A stretch of 55,285 bases of DNA from the NCBI GenBank assembly GCA_017417315.1, contig JAFPZK010000035.1, positions 1-55,285 of the forward strand, written 5' to 3'. A model generated the notes under the pieces. The model searched no databases, was not told the origin of the DNA, and saw only the letters and a list, made by a program, of their open reading frames with translations. This document shows positions 31,955 to 41,674 of this stretch, one piece after another. The translations under genes and the position numbers were made by a program. This stretch comes from Bacteroidales bacterium (GTDB lineage: Bacteria; Bacteroidota; Bacteroidia; Bacteroidales; UBA3824). The number at the start of each line of letters is the position of its first letter. Position 1 is the stretch's first letter.

Positions 31955-34732
31955 CTATGCCAAACCGTTGGCTTTGAACATTCTTACGAAATCTTCGTCA
32001 AGCATAGGCTTGTAAGAAGACATCCAAGATTTTATGAAAATTATTATTTTAATAAGCGATATCGTCTCACCGTTTGCATAATTAGAACGGTTTGCCCGCA
32101 ACGTCCCGATAAACTGATCGTGAGTGAGTTTAAAATCATCGTAGCGGGGATAATTGAAATCTTTTAAGTACTTTTCCTCAAAGCCGAAGTGATAACCGGT
32201 ATAGTCTATCAATTCGTCTAATGTCTGTAAAACGGTTTTTTGCGGTGATTTACGTTTAAAGTCGCCGTAAAGTTTGTTGATACTTTCCAACCATTTTCTT
32301 GTCTGCGTATCTATAATGTTAAGACCGATACGGTAGTTTTCAAATGCGAGCAGCGTGTAATCCTGATCGATACCCGGCAACTCAATTTTGTTTTTGATGA
32401 GCAGGTCTTCAAGGATTTCGCTGCGGTTTTCAAGTTCAAATTTAGCCGTGAGCATATCTTCTTCGTATGCAGAAGATCGTTTACGCTCCTCGGATAATTT
32501 TGATAAGTCGTTGAGAACCAGAGTGTAAATTACTTTTGTGCTGAAAATATTTGCCGTAACCGAGAGCCAGAACAAAATCGGAGTTCCGTCTTTTGAAAGT
32601 ACTTGTATTTCTTTACCTTTCATGTTGACGATGTTTCCGAACTCTGCTTGAAGTGCTTTTGCCATTTCAACTTCGTTTGACTTAAAGCCCAAAACGTTGT
32701 AAACGCTTCTACCCAAAACTTCCGCAGATTTGTATCCTAACAAATTTACAAACAAGTCGTTGACATATTGAATCGTACCGTCGTCCGTCGTTGTGATGAT
32801 TGCTGCCGAAATAATACTATATAGATTATTCTCGTAGTTTTCTCTTTCTTTTACGAGTTGGTTTGCAACGGAGAATTTGTTTTTCAACTGTTCTATTTCG
32901 GTGTCTTGCAACGAAGTCTGCTGTTCGAGAGTACGGTTGATGGCTTCCATTTCCTTGATTTCGCGGTAGAAATCGTCTTCGCGTTTCATACTGTCTTCTT
33001 GCGTAGCCTGCAATTCCTCGATTGTTTGTCTCATCTCCTCTTCCTGATCTTTCATCGCTTGGGTCTTGGAGTTTGACTGTTCGAGAAGTTCTGCCGTTCT
33101 CGTGTTGATTCTCGTTGTTGAAAGTGTTGCTGCAATAGATTCGGCAATTTTTTCAACCAATTCTATTTCAAAATCTTTTATTTCGTTAAACGATGCTAAT
33201 TCGATAACGCCGAGAATATCGTTTTCTATTCTCAGAGGCACTATCAACAGCGACTTCGGGTTAGCCGAACCGATACCTGATTCTATTTCGATGTAATCAT
33301 CGGGAATGTCGGTTAAATATATCGTGTATTTTTCCTGAGCGCATGCGCCGACAAGACCTTCCCCTATATTAATACGGCGTTTGATGAATTTTTTGCGGTT
33401 GTATGCGTATGCCGAAAGCAGTTCAAGGTGAATGTCATTCGGGTCATTGTCCTGATAAATAAAAATTCCGCCTTGATTAGCCTTTATATATTTAACCAAG
33501 TTTACTACAATGTCGTCCGAAAGTTCTCTTATGTCGTCGGTGTGATGACGGAGAATTTCTGCAAACAATGCCTGACCCTCGGTTGTCCAATTTCGCTGAA
33601 TATCCTCTGATTTACGTTTGCTCTCTTCCTTAGCAGCGTTTTGAAGTGATTTACGCATGTTAAGAAGTGAGTTTCCGAGTACGTCTTTGTCTGACAAAGG
33701 CTGGTAATTAGAACTGAAATCGCCTTGTCCGATAGCGTGTGCGAAGTCTGATGTTTTTTGAAGTCCTATCGTAAGTTGCTCAATAGACGATGCCGTCTGA
33801 CCGACTTCATCGTTGTAAACCTCGTCGTTAAACTCGGGAAGTTCACCTTCCGAAAGCCTTTTTGCGTATTTCATCAAACCTTCTAACGGTTTTACGATTA
33901 AGCCCGAAATGTACAAAGCCAGCATTAACGAAACGATAATGCCGATTAAAAGGAATATGACGAGAGTTTTTATGTTAGCATCTCCTTGAACTGAGGAAAT
34001 AGACATAGCTTCGGCGATAACGCTGTTGGATTTTAATTCCATCATTGTCAGATACTTGTCTATTTCGCCGAAAATGCGGGTTATTATTTGGTAGTTTTTG
34101 TTTTGACCGCTTTGCAAATCTTCGATGTATGCCTGAGAAGCCTCTTCAAGCGGGGTGTCGTCTTCTTGCTGAATAACATCGCCGTAAACGACGATATTTT
34201 CATCGCCCGATTTTTGCTCCTTGTTGCCGAATTTTGCGTCTAATCGTTTTTGTAGAATCCTATTTTTTACTTCAATCGGATTTACTATGATTCGTTGGTC
34301 GTTGTAAATATTAGTGTACGCAATACACAAATCATTCGTGTACGTTTTCTGAACCATCGAAATCGTATCTCTGAAATTATGCCTTAACATCGGGTCAATA
34401 CTTTCGGGGTACGTTGCATTGATGATTGAGGCGAAAATGATTTTCAGTTTGTTTTCGTTTTCGTTATGTTCTTTCATAAGAGCCCTCAACTCCTTATCGT
34501 TTTTCGCGAATTTGAAGTTTCTTAGCACCAACATATCTTTTGTTATCAGGTATTTTATCTGCGAAGACGTGGAGTTCATGTCTTTTGCAAAGGTTATAAG
34601 TTCGTTGCTGCGGTTGACTCCCTCAATCGCATTGTACTGGTAAATGCCTAATACAAAGAATATTGCAGTAACAACAAAGAAGCCCAAAAGCAACTTGCTG
34701 CGTATACTTAAATTATTTATTAAATCTCTCAT
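31955..34732 (-). CDS. Membrane sensor: HAMP-GAF-coiled coil-PAS-hemerythrin-like
   Basis: 925 residues. Two membrane helices (about 14-34 and 258-280) enclose a helical periplasmic region like four-helix-bundle chemoreceptors. HAMP (about 280-330), a GAF domain (about 400-540), a long coiled coil (about 550-655), a PAS domain (about 655-765) and a hemerythrin-like end (about 805-925) follow. No kinase, methyl-accepting or cyclase output is seen. In the hemerythrin domain, four ligands remain (HFGFEE His and Glu, LTHDQF His, terminal Asp in MLDED). Three ligand histidines are replaced: T in IIDTQTRKWL, F in RYDDFKLTH and Y in WMSSYKPM. Oxygen binding by a normal di-iron centre is therefore doubtful. 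It is monocistronic, with frr convergent. Confidence 0.85.
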   Translation of the reverse strand: MRDLINNLSIRSKLLLGFFVVTAIFFVLGIYQYNAIEGVNRSNELITFAKDMNSTSSQIKYLITKDMLVLRNFKFAKNDKELRALMKEHNENENKLKIIFASIINATYPESIDPMLRHNFRDTISMVQKTYTNDLCIAYTNIYNDQRIIVNPIEVKNRILQKRLDAKFGNKEQKSGDENIVVYGDVIQQEDDTPLEEASQAYIEDLQSGQNKNYQIITRIFGEIDKYLTMMELKSNSVIAEAMSISSVQGDANIKTLVIFLLIGIIVSLMLALYISGLIVKPLEGLMKYAKRLSEGELPEFNDEVYNDEVGQTASSIEQLTIGLQKTSDFAHAIGQGDFSSNYQPLSDKDVLGNSLLNMRKSLQNAAKEESKRKSEDIQRNWTTEGQALFAEILRHHTDDIRELSDDIVVNLVKYIKANQGGIFIYQDNDPNDIHLELLSAYAYNRKKFIKRRINIGEGLVGACAQEKYTIYLTDIPDDYIEIESGIGSANPKSLLIVPLRIENDILGVIELASFNEIKDFEIELVEKIAESIAATLSTTRINTRTAELLEQSNSKTQAMKDQEEEMRQTIEELQATQEDSMKREDDFYREIKEMEAINRTLEQQTSLQDTEIEQLKNKFSVANQLVKERENYENNLYSIISAAIITTTDDGTIQYVNDLFVNLLGYKSAEVLGRSVYNVLGFKSNEVEMAKALQAEFGNIVNMKGKEIQVLSKDGTPILFWLSVTANIFSTKVIYTLVLNDLSKLSEERKRSSAYEEDMLTAKFELENRSEILEDLLIKNKIELPGIDQDYTLLAFENYRIGLNIIDTQTRKWLESINKLYGDFKRKSPQKTVLQTLDELIDYTGYHFGFEEKYLKDFNYPRYDDFKLTHDQFIGTLRANRSNYANGETISLIKIIIFIKSWMSSYKPMLDEDFVRMFKANGLA

Positions 34733-34852
34733 GTCAAAATCCGATTTTCAAGCCGTTAAAATTAAAAAAGTTTTTTGTTTTTCCCAAAAAAAAATCATAT
34801 TATTTTTTTATCATCAAACAACGTACCGATTTTTTGTTTTTTTACAACAATT

Positions 34853-35809
34853 TTAAAAAACTGCTTTTGCCACTTCCCTTACGTTTTCAGTTCGTCCTAC
34901 GCTGAAATAATGTACTGCCGGACAGCCGTGTTTTATCAGTTCTTTCGACTGCTTGATAGTCCATTCGATACCGATTTGATAAATATCTTTGTCGTTTTTT
35001 GCTTTTAAACACTCAGATACCAAATCCGTAGGCAAATCTATATTAAAAACTTGCGGAATTGTTTGAATATCGCGTATTTTGCCAATCGGTTTTATTGCGG
35101 GGACTATCGGGACAAGAATACCGTTTTCGCGGCATCGTTTTTCCCAAGCAAAAAATTTCTCATTATCGAAAAACATTTGAGTTACAATATATTCGGCACC
35201 AGCATCTACTTTTTGCTTTAAGTATTTTAAGTCGAAATCCATATTCGGAGATTCTATATGTTTTTCGGGGTATCCGGCAACGGCTACCGAAAAATTCATA
35301 CAATCATTGTTTTTTAATGTCGTATCAAGATAAATACCTTTGTTTAAGTCGGTTATCTGTTTTACGAGCGTGTCGGTGTGTGCATGACCGTCTTTTTCGG
35401 CGACAAAATAGCGGCTGCCTTTCGGAGCATCGCCTCTTAGAGCCAAAATATTTTCAATACCTAAAAAGTTTAAATCAATAAGGATATTTTCGATGTCTTG
35501 TTTTGTCATTCCCCCGCAGATAAGGTGCGGAACGGTTTCTATGTCGTGGTAGCGTTTTTTTATTGCTGCCGCCAAAGCAACTGTTCCGGGGTGTTTCCTG
35601 ACGACGGATTTTGTTATTCTGCCGTCTTTGTCTTCTGAGTAAACGACTTCGTCCTGATGATATGTTATATTGATATTCAGCGGGTTGAACTCGACTAAGA
35701 GGTCAAGTTTTTCGTATAGTTTTTCGATGTTGTTGCCTTTTAACGGCGGGACAATTTCAAACGAAAAAAGTGTTTTGTCCGTGCTTTTTAATTTGTCTGC
35801 TATTTTCAT
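34853..35809 (-). CDS. metF: 5,10-methylenetetrahydrofolate reductase
   Basis: 318 residues from ATG 35809; an ATG 27 bases upstream is in frame but lies within the promoter region. TIM-barrel FAD enzyme giving 5-methyl-THF for methionine synthesis. Motifs: FSFEIVPPLKGNNIE (catalytic Glu), PHLICGGMTKQDIE, ILALRGDAPKG, VAGYPEKHIESPN, DAGAEYIVTQMFFDN and a C-terminal GCPAVHYFSVGR. Length and all conserved blocks are normal. It stands alone between two sensor genes, all leftward. Confidence 0.96.
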   Translation of the reverse strand: MKIADKLKSTDKTLFSFEIVPPLKGNNIEKLYEKLDLLVEFNPLNINITYHQDEVVYSEDKDGRITKSVVRKHPGTVALAAAIKKRYHDIETVPHLICGGMTKQDIENILIDLNFLGIENILALRGDAPKGSRYFVAEKDGHAHTDTLVKQITDLNKGIYLDTTLKNNDCMNFSVAVAGYPEKHIESPNMDFDLKYLKQKVDAGAEYIVTQMFFDNEKFFAWEKRCRENGILVPIVPAIKPIGKIRDIQTIPQVFNIDLPTDLVSECLKAKNDKDIYQIGIEWTIKQSKELIKHGCPAVHYFSVGRTENVREVAKAVF

Positions 35810-35833
35810 ATTTTTTATTGATAAACTAACAGA

Positions 35834-35841
35834 CAAAGTTG
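35834..35841 (-). promoter_or_regulatory. metF -7 box
   Basis: Minus strand CAACTTTG, one mismatch to TAnnTTTG, with a TTTG about 19-20 bp upstream. It supports the shorter metF start. Confidence 0.4.
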
Positions 35842-35893
35842 CAACTTTTTTTTTATTTAATCAAATTTTTTTTCTTGTTAAAATTTTTTCTTG

Positions 35894-37774
35894 TTAAAAT
35901 TTAAACACGTTTGCGCTGTCTCTGAAAGTTTGTGCCTGAAAATCCAAATCTTCGGCACTTATTGCGAGGTCGCCGCATACCGTGGCATTGCCCTGCATTG
36001 ACGTATTTAGTTGGTTGACTGCCGAATCAATGGCCTGAATCCTTGATTTTTGATTTTCAGCGGAGTCTTCTATATTACTGATTAACGAGGCACATTCTTT
36101 TATGTCGGGCATGATGTTATTTATCAGTTCTGCTGATTTTGCCGTGGCGTTGACACTTGTTTCTGCGCTTTCGATGATTTCCGCCGCCGAATATTTGCTT
36201 TTTTCGGCGAGCCGCTGAATTTCTGTCGCAACAACGGCAAAACCTTTACCGTGTTCTCCTGCGCGGGCGGCTTCAACGGCGGCGTTAAGGGCAAGAATGT
36301 TGGTTTGAAAGGCAATGTCGTTGATGATGTCAATTTTTTCAGAGATGCCCTTTACCGCATTGAAACTCAAATCCTGAGCCTCTTTTATTTTGTCAATATC
36401 CGTCATGACCTTGCGCGTGATTTTTTCGGCGGACAAGGTTTTTTCGGCATTGCCCGCAATTTCTTGGGCGATATCAGTTACGGATTGTGCTATGTTGTCA
36501 GTGCTTTCTGCTTGATAATTAGCGTTTTCTGACATCTTTTGCGTTGTGTCGAGAATTTGTGAACTTAAATTCTGCATTTGGTTTGCTCCGTCATAAATTT
36601 TTGTCAGAATACCTTTTAGATTTTCTGCGACGGTATAAGTGGATTTTAAAATTCCCGTTGCTTTTTCCGTCTTTGCTTTATCAGAACCGGTCATATCGCC
36701 TTCTGCAATTTTGTCTACAAGAACTTTTACTTCTTTCGGCTCGCCGCCTACATCATTGATTATGCGGGTCAAAAGTCGGTTTGAGGCTATAATCAGTACG
36801 GCTATAATCACGATTATTGCCAATGCCATCGGTATTACTAACTTTGGCAGCGAGGCAAACTTGTCAGAAAGCGGATACAAAAACTGAATGTAAGAATACA
36901 CGTTTTCGTCATAAAGATAAAACATTTCGTATTCGATTTTCTTATACGTGAAAACGGTTTTGTGGATTTCGCCGTCTTTGTGCCGTTTCATTTCCTGATA
37001 AACATCTTCGGGCATTTTAGACCAGTCGCTTTTTTTGTCTGCCGGTACGACGAAACAAAAATTAGGGTCTTTTGACCAAATCGAAAAGCCGTTTGCTAAA
37101 AAATTTTTAGAACCGAACGCACTGTTCGACGACTTGACTTTGTTTTCTTCCTGACCCGTAAAATACAAGCCTTTTATTTGATTATCAATGATTAAGGCTT
37201 TATAAGTTCCGATAAACGGTGTTTGGGCAATAAACGTTCTGTCATAAAAAACTTTGCCGTTTTCTATCTGTTCTTTTACTCTATTGTCTTCGAGTTTTGT
37301 TCCTGTTATGTAGTTTCCGTTGTTTTTGATTGTTGTGGCGATAATCACGTATTCGCTGCCGACTTTTTGATATATTGACAGTTGATTTTTAGGCGCGGCA
37401 GAGGCTATTTTTTCGATTAAAGCGTTGTTGGAGTTCAAATCCTTGCCCTCTACCGTCCACAATTCTGAGTTTTGACCGTTAGGAAATATAAAATCTTCAC
37501 CCGTTAAGAAAATTCCGCCGTGAGAGTTCAGATAAATTTCCGTAGAGGTGATTAATTGTTTGTTTCTTTCATCGCAACCGGCATTATGCGTATCGAGTTT
37601 GTCGGTAGAGCCTTTGAGGTCTGATATTACGTTTTGTTCTATGCTTGCGCCGAGTTGATTTTTTATGATTATTCCGAAAGAGATTACCATAATAAGAATT
37701 GCACCGACTCCGAATGTTATCAGAATCGTGTTCATCTTTCGTTTCGCGCTGACTTTTTTACGATATTTTACCAT
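35894..37774 (-). CDS. Methyl-accepting chemotaxis protein with Cache-type sensor
   Basis: 626 residues. A basic N-terminus and membrane helix (about 16-38), a periplasmic Cache-like domain (about 40-300, with [11 protein letters not shown] and [17 protein letters not shown]), a second helix (about 318-338) and a HAMP-like linker ([19 protein letters not shown]). The cytoplasmic signalling hairpin has the conserved tip [34 protein letters not shown]. No C-terminal CheB/CheR-tethering pentapeptide is visible. No flagellar or che genes are in the window, so the output may be a gliding or other chemosensory pathway. Confidence 0.92.
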   Translation of the reverse strand: MVKYRKKVSAKRKMNTILITFGVGAILIMVISFGIIIKNQLGASIEQNVISDLKGSTDKLDTHNAGCDERNKQLITSTEIYLNSHGGIFLTGEDFIFPNGQNSELWTVEGKDLNSNNALIEKIASAAPKNQLSIYQKVGSEYVIIATTIKNNGNYITGTKLEDNRVKEQIENGKVFYDRTFIAQTPFIGTYKALIIDNQIKGLYFTGQEENKVKSSNSAFGSKNFLANGFSIWSKDPNFCFVVPADKKSDWSKMPEDVYQEMKRHKDGEIHKTVFTYKKIEYEMFYLYDENVYSYIQFLYPLSDKFASLPKLVIPMALAIIVIIAVLIIASNRLLTRIINDVGGEPKEVKVLVDKIAEGDMTGSDKAKTEKATGILKSTYTVAENLKGILTKIYDGANQMQNLSSQILDTTQKMSENANYQAESTDNIAQSVTDIAQEIAGNAEKTLSAEKITRKVMTDIDKIKEAQDLSFNAVKGISEKIDIINDIAFQTNILALNAAVEAARAGEHGKGFAVVATEIQRLAEKSKYSAAEIIESAETSVNATAKSAELINNIMPDIKECASLISNIEDSAENQKSRIQAIDSAVNQLNTSMQGNATVCGDLAISAEDLDFQAQTFRDSANVFKF

Positions 37775-37812
37775 AAATGCCGGAGTTTTTTTATTTTGAC
37801 AAAACTAAACAA

Positions 37813-37856
37813 AAAAAGTGCAAAATAAAATTTTTTAATTTTTTTTTGCACTTTTT
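37813..37856 (-). terminator. Inverted repeat / terminator after the GH3 region boundary
   Basis: AAAAAGTGCAAAA (37813-37825) and TTTTGCACTTTTT (37844-37856) are exact complements, giving A- and T-rich flanks in both directions. It lies directly downstream of the leftward GH3 gene. Confidence 0.6.
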
Positions 37857-37866
37857 CTATTTAATT

Positions 37867-40038
37867 CTATTTTATTTTGACTTCTGTTTCAACTACGCTT
37901 ACGCCTAAGTCTTTTGTGCGTTTTGACGGTGCAGCCCCGCCGATAAACACTTTATAAACGCCGCTGCGAAGCCTTAGACTGCCGTCCTCTTCAACGGTTT
38001 TGAGCCTTTCTGCATCAATTTTTAATACGACTTCCGTTGTTGAATTAGGTTTCAATTCTACCCGTTTGAAAGCTGCTAATTGTTCTCTCGGTGCATCTTT
38101 ACCTGCTCCTGGAACTGAAACGTATACTTGAAGAGTTTCGTTAGTTAACTTGTCGGAACTGTTTGTAACAAAAGTTTTTACCTCTAACGTCAAATCGTTG
38201 TTCATAACCGCTGACGGATTAGTGTATGAAACTTTGCCGTAACTCAACCCATACCCGAAAGGATAGAAAATATTGTCGGACATATATTTATAAGTGCGGT
38301 TTTTCATCGAATAATCTTCAAAGGCGGGGAGTTTGTCGCCGTCTTCGGGGAAAGTTACCGGCAAACGTCCTGAAAAATTCTCATCGCCGAAAATTAAATC
38401 ACCGAGAGCGTAACCGCCTTCCTGACCGGGATACCACGCCATTATAACCGCATCTGCGAGTTTTGAAATCTCCCTTACGTCAACGGGACTGCCGCCGGTC
38501 AAAACTACGATAATGCCGCCCGTTTTTTTCTCAAAAACTTTCTTTTTGTCATAAATTTGTTTTAAGAATTTCATCTGACACTCAGGGATTTTCAAAGTCG
38601 TGCGGTCGCCTTTGGTGTCAGAGTCTATTGCCTCGCCTTCTTCGCCTTCGAGGTTGCCGTTGTTGCCCATGACGACGATTGTGTAATCTGCACCTGCCGC
38701 CTCGTCAACAGCCCAGTTTATCGGGTTGCGTGTCGGAGAATTTTCCAAAACGCCCGGACGGTAATTCACCGCCGTTCCGCTGCTGACTTTCGAGACAATG
38801 CCTTGTAAATAAGTGCAATAGCGGTCTGAAATTCCGAAATAATTTCCCATCAGCCAAAAAGCGTCAGCCGCGCCCGCTCCCGTTACGAAAAGCGTATGAA
38901 TATCTTTTTTCAACGGTAAAATGCCGTCATTCTTTAACAAAACCATACTTTCGACAGCGGCTTTTTTAGCAAGCGCAATGTGTTCGGGACTGCATATATC
39001 TTTTTCCGAAAAATTATTGTACGGACAATTTTCGTCTTTTCCTAAAATACCGAGTTTCAGACGGGTCATCATAAGCGGTTTTAAGGCTTTGTCGAGGTCT
39101 TCTTCGGTGATAAGGTTTTGTTGAAGTGCCTCTTTCAAACCTTTGAGCGTACTTCCGCACTCAATATTTAAGCCCGATTTTACGGCTGTTGCTGCGGCTT
39201 CGGCTGGGGTTTTCACAATGCCGTGTCCTTGATAAATGTCTGCAACTGCCTCACAGTCAGAAACTATGTGTCCTTTAAAGCCCCATTGTTTTCTCAAAAC
39301 GTCAGTCAAAAGAAATTTACTGCCCGAACAACTTTCACCGTAAACTCTGTTGTATGCGCCCATAATTATTTCAACGTCAGCCTCTTGAACCAACATTTTG
39401 AAAGCGGGGAGATATGTTTCCCAAAGGTCTTTTTTTGAGGGTTCGATGTTAGCCGAATGTCTTGTTGCTTCGGGGCCGGAATGGACGGCAAAATGTTTTC
39501 CGCAGGCTGCAACTTTCAGATATACAGGGTCTTCGCCTTGCATACCTTTTACGAAAGCGGTTCCGAGTGTGCCGGTTAAAAACGGGTCTTCGCCGTAAGT
39601 TTCCATACCTCTGCCCCAACGCGGGTCGCGGAAAATGTTGACGTTAGGCGACCAAAATGTCAGTCCCGTATAACGTGCGAAATTTTTGTTTTTCCGCGCC
39701 ACGATGTACTTTGCGCGGCTTTCGGTGGCAATCGCATCGCCGATTTGTTTGACTAATTCGGTGTCAAAAGTCGCACCTAAACCAATCGGTTCAGGAAAAA
39801 CGGTTGCGCGACCGTTTCTACCGACTCCGTGAAGCCCTTCGTTCCAATAATCGTAGGGTTCGATTCCGAGGCGTTCAATACCCGGAGTCTCGTTCATCAT
39901 TTGTGAGATTTTTTCGTCCAAAGTCATCTTGGAAATAATCTCAACTGCTTGTTTTTCAAGTCTTTCCATATTGTTTTGTGCTATAATCGGCATTAAAGCC
40001 GTAAATAATAAAATTAGTGTGGTAAATATCTTTTTCAT
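37867..40038 (-). CDS. Glycoside hydrolase family 3 (beta-glucosidase/beta-xylosidase)
   Basis: 723 residues with a signal peptide (MKKIFTTLILLFTALMPIIAQ). GH3 N-terminal barrel: MTLDEKISQMM, FWSPNVNIFRDPRWGRGMETYGEDP, KHFAVHSGPE, and the nucleophile in GHIVSDCEAV. The C-terminal alpha/beta domain has VESMVLLKNDGILPLKK and AWYPGQEGGYALGDLIFGDENFSGRLPVTF. A fibronectin-III-like domain (about 590-715) ends it. It should hydrolyse beta-linked oligosaccharides in the periplasm or outside. The DPRWGRGMETYGEDP form is common in bacterial beta-xylosidase/glucosidases; specificity is not decided. No sus-like genes are nearby. Confidence 0.94.
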   Translation of the reverse strand: MKKIFTTLILLFTALMPIIAQNNMERLEKQAVEIISKMTLDEKISQMMNETPGIERLGIEPYDYWNEGLHGVGRNGRATVFPEPIGLGATFDTELVKQIGDAIATESRAKYIVARKNKNFARYTGLTFWSPNVNIFRDPRWGRGMETYGEDPFLTGTLGTAFVKGMQGEDPVYLKVAACGKHFAVHSGPEATRHSANIEPSKKDLWETYLPAFKMLVQEADVEIIMGAYNRVYGESCSGSKFLLTDVLRKQWGFKGHIVSDCEAVADIYQGHGIVKTPAEAAATAVKSGLNIECGSTLKGLKEALQQNLITEEDLDKALKPLMMTRLKLGILGKDENCPYNNFSEKDICSPEHIALAKKAAVESMVLLKNDGILPLKKDIHTLFVTGAGAADAFWLMGNYFGISDRYCTYLQGIVSKVSSGTAVNYRPGVLENSPTRNPINWAVDEAAGADYTIVVMGNNGNLEGEEGEAIDSDTKGDRTTLKIPECQMKFLKQIYDKKKVFEKKTGGIIVVLTGGSPVDVREISKLADAVIMAWYPGQEGGYALGDLIFGDENFSGRLPVTFPEDGDKLPAFEDYSMKNRTYKYMSDNIFYPFGYGLSYGKVSYTNPSAVMNNDLTLEVKTFVTNSSDKLTNETLQVYVSVPGAGKDAPREQLAAFKRVELKPNSTTEVVLKIDAERLKTVEEDGSLRLRSGVYKVFIGGAAPSKRTKDLGVSVVETEVKIK

Positions 40039-40235
40039 AATATACAGAATTTGTACTTTGCAAATTTATTGAAAAAAATAAAAAAAATTACATTTTTTCA
40101 TAGGGTTTTTATTTTCTTGTGTGTTATATAAATGAAAAAAATAAGAATTCTCTTTAAAACCAAATAATTACTTGAATGATTTTATTTAATATAGCAACCT
40201 TTCTATTTTAACCGTACATCATTATGAAGAAGTAA

Positions 40236-40270
40236 ATGCCGCTTTTTTTAGAGCGGCATTTTTGTTTTTT
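40236..40270 (+). terminator. Stand-alone terminator in the GH3/ntrC-like gap
   Basis: AATGCCGCT (40236-40244) pairs with AGCGGCATT (40253-40261), T-rich tail to 40270. In the 291-bp gap 40039-40329 I see no gene; a three-codon frame (MKK) precedes the hairpin. What it terminates is unclear, perhaps a short leader or small RNA without a recognised promoter. Confidence 0.7.
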
Positions 40271-40292
40271 AGAGAATTTTGTCCTAAATTTG
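40261..40292 (+). promoter_or_regulatory. Promoter of the NtrC-type regulator
   Basis: TTTG (40261-40264), 20 bp, TAAATTTG (40285-40292), 38 bp upstream of the ATG: housekeeping type, so the regulator is not itself sigma-54 dependent. Confidence 0.65.
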
Positions 40293-40329
40293 CATTTAAA
40301 TTAAAATAAAAACTTTTTATAAAAAAACA

Positions 40330-41670
40330 ATGAAAAAAGGCAGGATACTCGTCGTTGATGACAATTTAGGAATAAGAAACACGTTAAAAATTTTGTTACC
40401 GGCTCATTTTGAGGCTGTTGAAACCTTGCCTAATCCGGTAACTCTGATTTCTGTTTTAGAAAAATTTTCACCGCACGTCGTACTTTTGGACATGAATTTT
40501 TCTTCCGATGCTGACACGGGAAACGAAGGTTTGTATTGGATAACGCAAATCAAAACCGCTGCGCCTAAAACCGAAGTCGTTCTTTTCACCGCTTACGGCG
40601 ACATCGAACTTGCCGTTGAGGGTATGAAAAGAGGTGCGTTTGATTTTATCACTAAACCTTGGGACAACACCAAATTCATCGCTACATTGACCTCTGCCCG
40701 AGACAAAGCCATGCAAAGCGAACCCTCGAAACCCTCGCTTTCGTCATCAAAAGGAGAAATGTTTTGGGGAACTTCGCCGCAAATGGAAAATATCAGACAC
40801 ACCGTCGAAAAAATTGCTCCGACCGATGCAACTGTCTTAATCACAGGCGAAAACGGAACGGGAAAAGATGTTTTGGCAAACGAAATCCACAGACTTTCAA
40901 CCCGAAAAAATAAAAAAATGATTGCCGTAGATGCCGGCGCACTCACCGAAACACTTTTTGAAAGCGAACTTTTCGGTTACGTCAAAGGTGCATTTACCGA
41001 TGCTAAAACCGATCATGAAGGCAAATTTGAGGCGGCAAACTCTTCAACGCTTTTTCTTGACGAAATCGGAAATATTCCGCTTCATCTTCAAGCCAAACTT
41101 TTGCGGGCGATTCAAAACCGTAAAATCACGAAAGTCGGTGATTCAAAGGAAATTCCGATTGACATTCGCCTTATCTGTGCGACGAATATGAATATGGAAA
41201 AACTTGTCAGCGACGGCAGTTTCCGCGAAGACCTTTATTATAGAATCAACACGATAAGTATTTCGTTGCCGCCGCTGAGGGAACGTCTTGACGATATTTT
41301 GCCTTTGTCAGAGAGATTTATAAAAGTTTTTAACAAAAAATATAACCGTAACGTTCAAGGTATAAGCCCGGAAGGAGTTGTTATTTTAAGAAAATATTCA
41401 TGGCCCGGAAATATCCGTGAACTTCAAAATGCGATTGAAAAAGCAGTAATTCTCTCTGACGGAGAATTGTTAAGAGGCGGTGATTTTCAGTTAAGCGGCG
41501 GTAACAGTGTGCCGACACATCAACCTGTCAGCGGCAGTATTGAAGATGCGGAAAAAGTTTTGATTCAAAACGTGCTTAATCAATGCGGCGGCAATCTTTC
41601 TTTGGCGGCAAAACAACTTAACATCAGCCGCCCGACACTTTATAATAAACTTAAAAAATACGGAATATGA
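40330..41670 (+). CDS. Sigma-54-dependent NtrC-type response regulator
   Basis: 446 residues. Receiver (about 1-120, acceptor D54 in LLDMNFSS, KPW lysine), AAA+ sigma-54 activation domain (about 145-375) with Walker A TGENGTGKDVLANEIH, the sigma-54-contacting GAFTDA loop (ELFGYVKGAFTDAK) and Walker B STLFLDEIGNI, and a Fis-type helix-turn-helix (GGNLSLAAKQLNISRPTLYNKLKKYGI) at the C-terminus. It drives transcription only at sigma-54 promoters. The kinase gene starts 4 bp after it. Two promoters with paired palindromes and sigma-54-like boxes at 48324-48432 and 52097-52205 are the obvious targets. Confidence 0.95.
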   Translation: MKKGRILVVDDNLGIRNTLKILLPAHFEAVETLPNPVTLISVLEKFSPHVVLLDMNFSSDADTGNEGLYWITQIKTAAPKTEVVLFTAYGDIELAVEGMKRGAFDFITKPWDNTKFIATLTSARDKAMQSEPSKPSLSSSKGEMFWGTSPQMENIRHTVEKIAPTDATVLITGENGTGKDVLANEIHRLSTRKNKKMIAVDAGALTETLFESELFGYVKGAFTDAKTDHEGKFEAANSSTLFLDEIGNIPLHLQAKLLRAIQNRKITKVGDSKEIPIDIRLICATNMNMEKLVSDGSFREDLYYRINTISISLPPLRERLDDILPLSERFIKVFNKKYNRNVQGISPEGVVILRKYSWPGNIRELQNAIEKAVILSDGELLRGGDFQLSGGNSVPTHQPVSGSIEDAEKVLIQNVLNQCGGNLSLAAKQLNISRPTLYNKLKKYGI

Positions 41671-41674
41671 GAAA

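Noticed and set aside
31955..32330. Oxygen-sensing hemerythrin domain
   Set aside because: Three of the five ligand histidines are replaced, so a normal di-iron oxygen site cannot be claimed.
40100..40240. A small RNA ending at the 40236 terminator
   Set aside because: No promoter matching the phylum consensus could be found in front of it, so only the terminator is reported.
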